The notes under the pieces: model-generated
Seen by the model: only the letters and a program-made list of their open reading frames with translations
What the model was told of the DNA's origin: nothing
The model's database searches: none
Position numbers and translations under genes: made by a program
Assembly: GCA_035646635.1 (NCBI GenBank)
Contig: DASRPA010000124.1
Span: 1 to 5,751, forward strand
Direction: 5' to 3'
DNA: 5,751 bases
DNA from: JACDAL01 sp035646635
Lineage (GTDB): Bacteria > Actinomycetota > CADDZG01 > WHSQ01
Shown: one piece after another, positions 1 through 5,181 of the stretch
Position numbering within the stretch: the stretch's first letter is position 1
Layout: every line of letters starts with the position of its first letter

Positions 1-193
1 CTTGACCTACAACTGGATCAATCCGGGGACGGTTTCATGGTGGTCGGGATGGATGACGAGCCTGTTGGGTCAGTGGCTGAATTTGCCGACAGCCTATTCG
101 TGGCTCGGGGCATCGCTTACTTCGTTCGTAGTAGCGGCGGCCGCGACGGTGGTCTTCGGCCTTGTGGCTAAAGGCGTCAGGAGACCGTTGTGA
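1..193 (+). CDS. C-terminal fragment of a multi-pass membrane protein, possibly a transporter (5' end outside window)
   Basis: The reading frame is open from the first complete codon (base 2) to a TGA at 191-193, giving 63 visible residues. The TTG at base 2 is unlikely to be the true start, because the sequence reads like the end of a longer protein. The fragment begins with an aromatic-rich stretch (NWINPGTVSWW, then a second amphipathic Trp-rich part). It continues with one clear membrane helix at about residues 32-57 (from YSWLGASL to FGLVA) and ends in a basic tail, KGVRRPL. By the positive-inside rule the C terminus should be cytoplasmic. A final helix followed by a short basic tail is typical of secondary transporters. 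An NCS1-type (nucleobase/allantoin) permease crossed my mind, but the fragment carries no diagnostic motif, so the substrate is unknown. It is on the same strand as the lipoprotein gene, 153 bp upstream, with hairpins between them, so co-transcription is uncertain. Confidence 0.6.
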   Translation, partial: LTYNWINPGTVSWWSGWMTSLLGQWLNLPTAYSWLGASLTSFVVAAAATVVFGLVAKGVRRPL

Positions 194-346
194 CCTTCTT
201 CGCATAGGTGGAACTCAGGCGAAGCGGGTTCAGCCGCGGTTAAGCATCAGTCAGCGGTTGTTCAGCGCGCGCGGCCCACCCTCAACTTGTCTCCCTCACG
301 GAGAAGGCGCCGGCTCGGCGCCTAACTTGAAGAAGGGTGGAGTGCG
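194..346 (+). promoter_or_regulatory. Structured leader upstream of the lipoprotein gene
   Basis: This 153-bp gap has no convincing ORF but several inverted repeats. Hairpin A is CTTCGC 198-203 with GCGAAG 219-224. Hairpin B is CAGCCGC 231-237 with GCGGTTG 254-260 (one G-T pair). An outer stem pairs CCACCCT 276-282 with AGGGTGG 334-340 and encloses two abutting hairpins: TCTCC/GGAGA at 290-304, and AGGCGCC/GGCGCCT at 305-323. The 3' strand of the outer stem contains the likely ribosome binding site. The loop of hairpin A carries GGTGG (207-211), which could instead pair with CCACC 276-280 and release that site. AACTTG occurs on both sides of the inner hairpins (284-289 and 324-329). I recognise no known riboswitch class. 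No confident -35/-10 pair is visible, and part of this region may instead terminate the upstream gene. GC-rich DNA gives chance hairpins, so the fold is a hypothesis. Confidence 0.4.
336..342 (+). promoter_or_regulatory. Ribosome binding site of the lipoprotein gene
   Basis: GGTGGAG lies 4 nt upstream of the ATG at 347. A second purine-rich block, AGAAGG (331-336), lies about 10 nt upstream and may be the better-spaced site. Both fall in or next to the 3' arm of the outer leader stem (334-340), so their access to the ribosome could depend on leader folding. Confidence 0.6.
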
Positions 347-2221
347 ATGCGAGCGAACAGACTCGTAGGGGGCATGGTCGGCACGGCGCTGATCCTGGCG
401 GCGTGTACGGGAGGAGAGTCGGCTCGTTCGCCGGCTGAGTCGCAGTCCAACGCAGGACAAAGCAGTGCGTTTTCCAATCCCGCCGAGATCACAAACCAGT
501 ATGTGCCGTTGGAAAAAGGTGGGCGCTGGATATATGAGGGCGAACAGGCGGGCAAGCCGCAGCTGATTGAGATCGCGGTCACCCCCTCGACGAGGACAAT
601 CGACTGGAACGGCAACTCGATCGAGAGTGTTGTCGTTCGCCGCCGAGGCTGGGTCGACGGCATCCTGAAACAAGAGTCGCACGACTACTACGCGCAGAAG
701 GATGATGGCAGCGTCTGGGCCATGGGGGAACAGGTAGACAACTTCAAGGGCGAGAAGCTCTTCGATCACTCCGGCAGTTGGCTTGCCGGCGCCGATGGTG
801 CAACACCCGGATTGGTCATGCCCGGCAATCCTCAAGTCAAGAACGCCTCCATTACCGAGGACTTGATTGGTCTCGTCGACGCCGGTGGCTACGAGGTCCT
901 GTCTCGGACCGAGTCCGTCACCACGCCGGCCGGGCAGGTGGACAACGGTCTGCTGCTGGGCGCAATCCAAGCCAATCCTGCGGCAGAGAGCTTGTTCGTC
1001 CCCCAGATCGGAGCGGTGCTCGCTCGCAGCGGTTCGAGTGAGGTTAGCCTGACCGATCGCCTGCCCCACAATGCCGAGTCGGCTAGCGCGACGAAGTTCT
1101 CGCATCCGACGACCGTAGACAATCCCTACTTCGGCGTTACCGGCGTGGACTACCGTCTCTATCTCGGTAAGGAGGAAGGAGAGCTACTGCGGATCGAGGT
1201 GGCTCCCACCGGCAAGAACAAGACCTTGAAGTGGAAGGGTGGCGAAACGCCTGCGGCCATCTCCCAGTTCACGGCCACCTCAGGCCGTTCCCTGCTCGAG
1301 ATTGCGGTCGACTGGTTCGCGCAAGACGACGCCGGAAACGTGTGGTACTTCGGCGAGGACGTGTGGAACTATGAAAAGGGCCGTGTTGCCAACACCGACG
1401 GAAGCTGGACCGCCGGCGTCGACGGGCCTCCCGGAATGATTATGCCGGGCGAGCCCAGCGCCGGGCAACGATTCAACCCGGAGAACATCCCCGGCAACGT
1501 GTTCGAGACCGTCGACGTCAAGACGATGGACGCCTCCTACAAGCTCACAAACGGAAAACGCCTCAATGGGGTGGTCGAGCTGCATGAGACCCTCAGCGAT
1601 GGCATGGAGGAATTCAAGCTCTACGCGCGCGGTTACGGAAACGTCTACGTCGAGGTGCCCGGGGCCCGGGAAATCGTCGATATCGTCTACGCCCTTCCCA
1701 ACGACGCCATCGATGCTTCTCGTCCTGGCGAGCTGAACGCCGCTCTGAACGAGTTGCGAACCATCGGCCTCCGCGGTTCAGGAGATATGAATGTGGTTCG
1801 TAACTCCCTTGTGAAGCTTGCCGGACGTGGCGACCCGATTCCTTCTGTTCTGATGAAGCTTGGCCGCACTCAGCTACTTCCGCTCGATCGAGCCCTCGGA
1901 GGCTCCGAGAACGCAAAAGCGCGCATGAACGCTCTGGACCTGGAGCAGACCATGCTTGACATCGCTCGCCTTTACCGAGGCCGCAGCTCGGTCGAGCTCG
2001 AGTTGATCGACTTCTACGCTCGCCGCATGTTGGCTGCCGCGGAGTCAGGTGACAGAGCGACCGCAGGCACTGCTGCGGCTCTCGCCCATGGGGTCGCGTT
2101 GCGCAACGTGACGACTATTCAAGACAAGGTAATGAAGGCGTCCGCGGCAGCCGACTCGGCCGCCGATGACGGCATGTCCGCAATGATCAGGGCCGCAACC
2201 AAGCTGCGGGCCGCGCTGTAG
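347..2221 (+). CDS. Secreted lipoprotein with two divergent copies of a beta-rich domain and a helical C-terminal region; function unknown
   Basis: The product has 624 residues. Residues 1-20 form a lipoprotein signal: basic start (MRANR), hydrophobic core, and lipobox LAAC with Cys20, so the mature protein should be lipid-anchored on the outer face of the cytoplasmic membrane. A Ser/Gly-rich linker follows. Domain copy 1 (about residues 50-232) and copy 2 (about 257-450) share a motif order: an N-P/Q-Y-F/V entry, then D-[YW]-[YF]-A-Q-x-D-[DA]-G-x-V-W, then G-S-W-x-A-G-x-D-G and [ML]-P-G-x-P. The central motif is at 113-162 in copy 1 and 322-370 in copy 2. I recall this domain as an uncharacterised secreted one, usually single-copy, in actinobacteria and other bacteria; no enzymatic role is known to me. 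Residues from about 455 to 624 are Ala/Leu/Arg-rich and predicted helical, with no recognised motif. The chosen ATG is the first one giving a complete signal peptide and has a purine-rich site just upstream. The gene appears monocistronic, ending at a strong hairpin. Confidence 0.9.
   Translation: MRANRLVGGMVGTALILAACTGGESARSPAESQSNAGQSSAFSNPAEITNQYVPLEKGGRWIYEGEQAGKPQLIEIAVTPSTRTIDWNGNSIESVVVRRRGWVDGILKQESHDYYAQKDDGSVWAMGEQVDNFKGEKLFDHSGSWLAGADGATPGLVMPGNPQVKNASITEDLIGLVDAGGYEVLSRTESVTTPAGQVDNGLLLGAIQANPAAESLFVPQIGAVLARSGSSEVSLTDRLPHNAESASATKFSHPTTVDNPYFGVTGVDYRLYLGKEEGELLRIEVAPTGKNKTLKWKGGETPAAISQFTATSGRSLLEIAVDWFAQDDAGNVWYFGEDVWNYEKGRVANTDGSWTAGVDGPPGMIMPGEPSAGQRFNPENIPGNVFETVDVKTMDASYKLTNGKRLNGVVELHETLSDGMEEFKLYARGYGNVYVEVPGAREIVDIVYALPNDAIDASRPGELNAALNELRTIGLRGSGDMNVVRNSLVKLAGRGDPIPSVLMKLGRTQLLPLDRALGGSENAKARMNALDLEQTMLDIARLYRGRSSVELELIDFYARRMLAAAESGDRATAGTAAALAHGVALRNVTTIQDKVMKASAAADSAADDGMSAMIRAATKLRAAL
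494..1696 (+). repeat. Internal domain duplication within the lipoprotein gene (protein level)
   Basis: Two copies of the same fold are encoded in tandem: copy 1 at about 494-1042 (residues 50-232) and copy 2 at about 1115-1696 (residues 257-450), joined by a linker of about 24 residues. Matching landmarks are DYYAQKDDGSVWAMGE (113-128) with DWFAQDDAGNVWYFGE (322-337), GSWLAGADG with GSWTAGVDG, and VMPGNP with IMPGEP. Copy 2 keeps the full aromatic motif (VWYFGE) as I recall the family consensus, whereas copy 1 has VWAMGE. Copy 1 is therefore the more diverged. The DNA copies are too different to be a recent duplication. Confidence 0.8.
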
Positions 2222-2233
2222 ATTGACCTTTAC

Positions 2234-2264
2234 GCCGTAACCCGCGCTCGGCGCGGGTTACGGC
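2234..2264. terminator. Bidirectional transcription terminator between convergent genes
   Basis: GCCGTAACCCGCGC (2234-2247) and its exact reverse complement (2251-2264) form a 14-bp perfect stem around a 3-nt TCG loop. It fills most of the 45-bp gap between the lipoprotein stop (2221) and the iminopeptidase stop (2267-2269, opposite strand). No real T-tract follows on either side (TATTAGTAG on +, GTAAAGGTCAAT on -). It would therefore be a U-poor hairpin terminator of the kind often proposed in high-G+C bacteria. Position and symmetry suit termination in both directions. Confidence 0.85.
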
Positions 2265-2266
2265 TA

Positions 2267-3277
2267 TTAGTAGCGTGAGAAGCGATCGCCGGCGCGGATC
2301 AGTTCATGCGTGAGAGCCGGGCCGCTGGGGGCGTGGCCCGCGTTGTCGACGATCACCAGCTCGGCTTGGGGCCAAGCACGGTGGAGCTCCCAAGAGTTGC
2401 CGATCGGTGCTTGAAAGTCAAAGCGTCCGTTCACCATGATTCCCGGAATTGCGTTCAGAGAGGCTGCGCCGGCCAGCAGACTTCCGTCCTCGAGCCATGC
2501 GTTGTGGCCGACGTAGTGGGTCACGATGCGGGCATACGCCATCGCAAATGCTGGGTAGGTGAACCTCTCTGCCAACTCAGTCGTTGGGGGCCATTCAGAC
2601 GTGGCCGACTCCCACATGCACCAGGCTTCGGCGGCTCGCCGTCGGACCGCGGAGTCGGGATCATTAAGCAATCGATGGTATGCGTCAACGGTATCTCCGT
2701 CTTGGTCGGCGGCTGGCAAGGCGGCCCGGAGAAGGTCCCATTGCTCGGGAAAGAAGGCGGCCACCCCGCCACGAAACAACCAGTCGAACTCCGATCGACG
2801 TCCCGTGGTGACACCCCACAAAATCATCTCGTTAACCCGAGTCGGGTAGCTCTCGGCGTAGGCGAGCGCCAGTGTGCTTCCCCACGATCCACCCCAAACA
2901 AGCCACTTTTCGACATCGAGGTGTTGGCGGAGCAACTCGATGTCTGCTATCAGGCTGGGTGTGTTGTTGTTCGTCAGTCGGTTATCGGGTTCGCTCGCAT
3001 GCGGCTTACTTCGCCCGCAGCCGCGCTGGTCAAACAGCACGAGTCGGAAGGCGCTCGGATCAAAGAGGCGTCGGTGCCAGGGCACACATCCGGAACCGGG
3101 GCCTCCATGTAGGACGAGAGCCGGTTTGCCACGTGGATTGCCGGTTGTCTCCCAGTAGATCAGTTCGCCGTCCTCCACCTCCAACGTTCCGTGTTCGTAC
3201 GGCTCGATCGGCGGATAGAGATCTCGATTGCCGGATTCTCCTCTCGTTCCCGGCCTGATGACGTTACCGGAGCTCAT
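2267..3277 (-). CDS. pip: Proline iminopeptidase (prolyl aminopeptidase, alpha/beta hydrolase, peptidase family S33)
   Basis: The product has 336 residues and should release N-terminal proline from peptides in the cytoplasm. The family core begins at RDLYPPIEPY (residues 18-27). The oxyanion-hole motif HGGPGSG is at 57-63 and DQRGCGRS at 83-90. The nucleophile elbow GGSWG is at 129-133, with Ser131 as nucleophile. The W-x-x-W-E signature (219-223, Glu223) corresponds to the acidic site that holds the substrate amino group in this family. The expected catalytic Asp and His are Asp287 (GRFD) and His315 (DNAGHAPSG). The set is complete, so the enzyme is probably active. It is slightly longer than usual (about 310-320) because of an N-terminal tail of about 17 residues. 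The frame stays open upstream to 3520, but the ATG at 3277 fits because the extension is Arg/Cys-rich shadow sequence lying over the kinase gene. The ATG overlaps the kinase stop as ATGA. It is the last gene of the operon. Confidence 0.95.
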   Translation of the reverse strand: MSSGNVIRPGTRGESGNRDLYPPIEPYEHGTLEVEDGELIYWETTGNPRGKPALVLHGGPGSGCVPWHRRLFDPSAFRLVLFDQRGCGRSKPHASEPDNRLTNNNTPSLIADIELLRQHLDVEKWLVWGGSWGSTLALAYAESYPTRVNEMILWGVTTGRRSEFDWLFRGGVAAFFPEQWDLLRAALPAADQDGDTVDAYHRLLNDPDSAVRRRAAEAWCMWESATSEWPPTTELAERFTYPAFAMAYARIVTHYVGHNAWLEDGSLLAGAASLNAIPGIMVNGRFDFQAPIGNSWELHRAWPQAELVIVDNAGHAPSGPALTHELIRAGDRFSRY

Positions 3278-4233
3278 GGGGTGGCTTCGGGTTTGGCGGC
3301 CATGCGGCGAACCTCTGCTACGCGCAGGAGCTCGTAGGCGCGAGCGGCATCGAGCCGGCCCGCACCCGCAAGCTCGGCGTTGGCAGCCGCGGCACCGAGG
3401 GCAAGCGCGAGCGCCTCGGGCCAGGGGAGTGCTCGATCCAGCGCTAGGGCGAGCCCGCCCAAGAAGGCATCCCCGGAACCAACCGGATACCTCCCCTTGG
3501 TGTCGATCGAGCCTTTCCACTCGGAACCATCGTGCTCCGCCGCCACTATGCCAAGGTCCCCGAGCGTGATGATGGCGGCGTGCCCTTCTCCTCCCGCTCG
3601 AGAGCGCAGCGCAGAAGCTGCGTCGCAGGAGTGGACTTCGGCGGGCTGCACGTCAAACAGGCCGGCGGCCTCCGAGGAGTTGATCTTGACGACATCGGGT
3701 CCCGCCTCGAGCGCCCGTTCGAGGTAGTCGCCGGCCGCGTCCAGCACCACCGGCACACCGATATCGTGAGCCAGCTCCACGATCCGTTTGTATCCATCCA
3801 GCGGCGCGCCGGGTGGCAATGAGCCCGAGATCGTGAGCACGTCGGCGCCTGCAAGATTGTCCGCCAAGACCGCCGTCACCTCGGGCCACAGGGACTCCGG
3901 GATGGTCTCACCGCGTTCGTAGAACTCCGTCATCTCGCCGCTCGAGCGATCGGCGACCGAAAGCGACGAGCGCGTCTCCCCATCGATCCACAGCGCCCTG
4001 TAGGGAACCTCCTCCGAATCGAGCTCCTGTGCGATCCACCTTCCGGCATGGCCGCCGAGAATCGCAACGGCTCGCACATCTGCGCCCAGGGTAGCTGCCG
4101 CCCGCGCCGCGTTCAGCCCTTTGCCGCCGGCGACCTGCACGAATCGGGTCGGCCTGTGTGTTTCGCCTCTCACGACCCGATCGACTTCGAACAGCCGGTC
4201 TATCGAAGGATTAGCGGCGAGGCAAACGATCAT
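3274..4233 (-). CDS. PfkB-family carbohydrate kinase, 1-phosphofructokinase / tagatose-6-phosphate kinase-like
   Basis: The product has 319 residues, close to FruK/LacC length (about 310). The family transfers phosphate from ATP to a sugar or sugar phosphate in the cytoplasm. Visible landmarks: N-terminal strand MIVCLAANPSIDRLFEVD; the substrate-side motif GGKGLNAARAAATLGA (36-51); ISGSLPPG (135-142); KINSSE (183-188) where the family usually has K-P-N-x-x-E; and the ATP/anion-hole motif GSGDAF (252-257) with Asp255 as expected catalytic base. The NPSID start, GGKGLN and SGSLPPG resemble the hexose-phosphate kinase branch (FruK/LacC/PfkB) more than ribokinase or adenosine kinase, but the substrate cannot be fixed from sequence. 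No PTS fructose transporter or other sugar gene is nearby, which weakens a fruK call. It overlaps the upstream nucleotidyltransferase gene and the downstream iminopeptidase gene by ATGA at each end. The start has only a weak purine site (GGGAAA), consistent with coupled translation. Confidence 0.92.
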   Translation of the reverse strand: MIVCLAANPSIDRLFEVDRVVRGETHRPTRFVQVAGGKGLNAARAAATLGADVRAVAILGGHAGRWIAQELDSEEVPYRALWIDGETRSSLSVADRSSGEMTEFYERGETIPESLWPEVTAVLADNLAGADVLTISGSLPPGAPLDGYKRIVELAHDIGVPVVLDAAGDYLERALEAGPDVVKINSSEAAGLFDVQPAEVHSCDAASALRSRAGGEGHAAIITLGDLGIVAAEHDGSEWKGSIDTKGRYPVGSGDAFLGGLALALDRALPWPEALALALGAAAANAELAGAGRLDAARAYELLRVAEVRRMAAKPEATP

Positions 4234-4733
4234 CTTGTTTCCCGGAGGCGGCCCGCCTCCAGCTCGTCCCTAAGGGCGCCGAGAACCTCGAGCTCGATGA
4301 GGTCCTTGGGCCGACCGGCGGCCCTCTTCATGGCCATCAAATCGTCGAACGACGCGATCATGATTCGAACTCCATCGATCTCGATCGAATCGGCATTACG
4401 GAGGAGCTGTGCATGGCCGGCGATTCCTGGGGGCTGGGCGAGGCAGTCCAAAGAGCCGAAGTCGGTCGAGAAGGCCAAGTTGTGGCTCTGTCGAAGGAGG
4501 CGCGCGCCGAGCGGTAACGCGACGTCCTCGGCGCCGCGCAGGATCGCATGCATGGAACTCAATGACGAAGCCAATCGCGTGAGGTTAGCTTCGGCCGTCG
4601 AATGACAGATGTCGAGGTCGTCGGTCACGGTCGGAGATCCTCGCAGGCGAGCTGCAAGGCCCCCGATGATCGCGAACTCGACGTCGTGCTGGATGAGTCG
4701 TTCGAGCGCGCCAAGGGGATCGAAGGATCTCAT
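4230..4733 (-). CDS. Small nucleotidyltransferase-fold protein (AbiEii/MNT-like), possible toxin of a toxin-antitoxin pair
   Basis: The product has 167 residues. The N-terminal half carries an NTase-fold signature: hydrophobic strand plus glycine pair FAIIGGLAARLRGS (20-33), then TVTDDLDIC (35-43) where Asp39-x-Asp41 would bind metal. A candidate third acidic residue is Asp96 in GSLDCL. The C-terminal part has IASFDDLMAMKRAAGRPKD (126-144), a pattern I know from small NTase-like proteins encoded next to XRE regulators. The reaction would be nucleotide transfer to a protein, RNA or small molecule; the target is unknown. Related families include AbiEii toxins and MNT antitoxins, so the polarity of any toxin-antitoxin pair is not decided here. 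The frame extends upstream to 4889, but that extension is shadow sequence over the regulator gene. The ATG at 4733 overlaps the regulator stop as ATGA and starts right at the domain. No Shine-Dalgarno site is visible; a hairpin abuts the start instead. Confidence 0.85.
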   Translation of the reverse strand: MRSFDPLGALERLIQHDVEFAIIGGLAARLRGSPTVTDDLDICHSTAEANLTRLASSLSSMHAILRGAEDVALPLGARLLRQSHNLAFSTDFGSLDCLAQPPGIAGHAQLLRNADSIEIDGVRIMIASFDDLMAMKRAAGRPKDLIELEVLGALRDELEAGRLRETR

Positions 4734-5047
4734 CGGGCTTGGGCCCGCACCAGGAGGTGAGCAAGGTTGTTCGCCTCCTGCGCGGCAAGCTCCAGTCGCT
4801 CTTTGGGGGTGAGCTTCAACAACTCGCGAATGGCGGTCGGGTCGATCCCCTCCCCATAGAGCGCGCCAACCTCCAAGGCGCGCCCACAAGCACGCAGCAG
4901 ACGATCCAGTGTGTCCACGCGCGGGACTACCCGGCCAGTCTCAATGCGGGCGATCGCGGGCTGCGCGACCCCTGCCCTCGCAGCCAGGTCGCGCTGGCTG
5001 AACCCTGCGGCACGCCGAGCATGACGGAGGGCCTGGCTGGCTTCCAC
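4730..5047 (-). CDS. XRE-family helix-turn-helix DNA-binding protein, probable autoregulator/antitoxin partner
   Basis: The product has 105 residues. Residues 4-60 form an XRE/Cro-type HTH: ALRHARRAAG, then FSQRDLAARAGVAQPAIARIETGR, with FSQRDLAARAG as helices 1-2 and VAQPAIARIE as recognition helix, then VPRVDTLDRLLRACG. Residues 69-105 are a charged, predicted helical tail (DPTAIRELLKLTPKERLELAAQEANNLAHLL) that could serve dimerisation or partner binding. The start is a GTG at 5047-5045. The only upstream in-frame alternative before a stop (TAA at 5071-5069) is a rare ATT, so GTG is nearly forced. There is no ribosome binding site, but a -10-like TATCAT ends 6 nt before the GTG, which suggests a leaderless mRNA. 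It is the first gene of the four-gene operon, overlaps the nucleotidyltransferase gene by 4 bp, and has an inverted repeat in its promoter that it may bind. Confidence 0.9.
   Translation of the reverse strand: MEASQALRHARRAAGFSQRDLAARAGVAQPAIARIETGRVVPRVDTLDRLLRACGRALEVGALYGEGIDPTAIRELLKLTPKERLELAAQEANNLAHLLVRAQAR
4734..4747 (-). promoter_or_regulatory. Hairpin abutting the nucleotidyltransferase start codon
   Basis: Read on the mRNA strand, CGGGC-CCAA-GCCCG forms a 5-bp, 4-nt-loop hairpin whose last base immediately precedes the AUG at 4733. It lies inside the final codons of the regulator gene. No Shine-Dalgarno site is visible here, so ribosomes finishing the regulator would probably need to melt the hairpin and restart at ATGA. 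That would tie nucleotidyltransferase output to regulator translation. A stem this short can occur by chance in GC-rich DNA. Confidence 0.35.
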
Positions 5048-5053
5048 TCGAGC

Positions 5054-5059
5054 ATGATA
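5054..5059 (-). promoter_or_regulatory. Candidate -10 box of a leaderless promoter for the four-gene operon
   Basis: On the - strand TATCAT (5 of 6 matches to TATAAT) ends 6 nt before the GTG at 5047, so transcription would begin at or next to the start codon. No good -35 hexamer is seen at 16-18 bp upstream. An alternative promoter is TCGACA (5100-5095) with TAGATA (5075-5070) at a long 19-bp spacing, giving a leader of roughly 15-20 nt. Either arrangement places the inverted repeat over the promoter core. Confidence 0.45.
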
Positions 5060-5073
5060 ACAAATCTGTTATC
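5056..5073. promoter_or_regulatory. Candidate operator: perfect 7-bp inverted repeat in the operon promoter
   Basis: GATAACAAATCTGTTATC consists of GATAACA and TGTTATC, exact reverse complements 4 nt apart. The site is AT-rich within GC-rich surroundings. It lies 9-26 bp upstream of the GTG of the XRE gene and overlaps the likely -10 element, the expected place for an autorepressor operator. Half-site size and spacing suit an XRE dimer. Binding by the adjacent regulator is inference. Confidence 0.65.
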
Positions 5074-5170
5074 TACCAATCGGACCACCGGGCCTGTCGA
5101 TCCGGGCCGTGCGGACGGACTCTTGTAGCCTGATGGCTGCGCTTCCCCACCGTCCACCAGCACCCTTTTC

Positions 5171-5181
5171 GGGGAGGGGAA
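5171..5181 (+). promoter_or_regulatory. Strong ribosome binding site for the right-hand gene
   Basis: GGGGAGGGGAA directly precedes the ATG at 5182. GGGGAGG is a strong Shine-Dalgarno-like match with about 4-6 nt spacing, which supports this ATG. An upstream TTCCCC (5143-5148) is complementary to GGGGAA (5176-5181) and could partly mask it. Confidence 0.7.

Larger units (their letters stand above)
5048..5181. other. Divergent intergenic region between the four-gene operon and the right-hand gene
   Basis: This 134-bp region has no plausible gene. Its left end holds the operon promoter and the 18-bp inverted repeat. The middle has a direct repeat CCGGGCC (5088-5094 and 5102-5108, 14-bp period). 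The right end has a purine-rich ribosome binding site. No convincing promoter for the rightward gene was found; TAGCCT at 5126-5131 is a weak -10 candidate without a -35. Confidence 0.6.

Noticed and set aside
194..346. Known riboswitch (cobalamin, SAM, c-di-AMP, fluoride and similar) in the lipoprotein leader
   Set aside because: None of the conserved core sequences I know for these classes is present; only generic hairpins and a possible alternative pairing can be supported.
296..1105. 269-codon minus-strand ORF opposite the lipoprotein leader and 5' half
   Set aside because: No domain signature, Arg/Leu-rich composition typical of a GC-rich shadow, and it lies opposite a gene with a clear lipobox and conserved repeats.
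2306..3112. 268-codon plus-strand ORF opposite the iminopeptidase
   Set aside because: The minus strand here encodes a complete S33 peptidase with all catalytic motifs; the plus-strand translation shows no recognisable motif.
3278..3520. N-terminal extension of the proline iminopeptidase (open frame upstream of 3277)
   Set aside because: The extra 81 residues are Arg/Cys/Gly-rich shadow sequence antiparallel in composition to a peptidase, lie entirely within the kinase gene in another frame, and the ATG at 3277 sits at a proper ATGA junction.
4734..4889. N-terminal extension of the nucleotidyltransferase (open frame upstream of 4733)
   Set aside because: The extension is low-complexity Gly/Arg/Pro sequence within the regulator gene; the recognisable domain starts just after the ATG at 4733.
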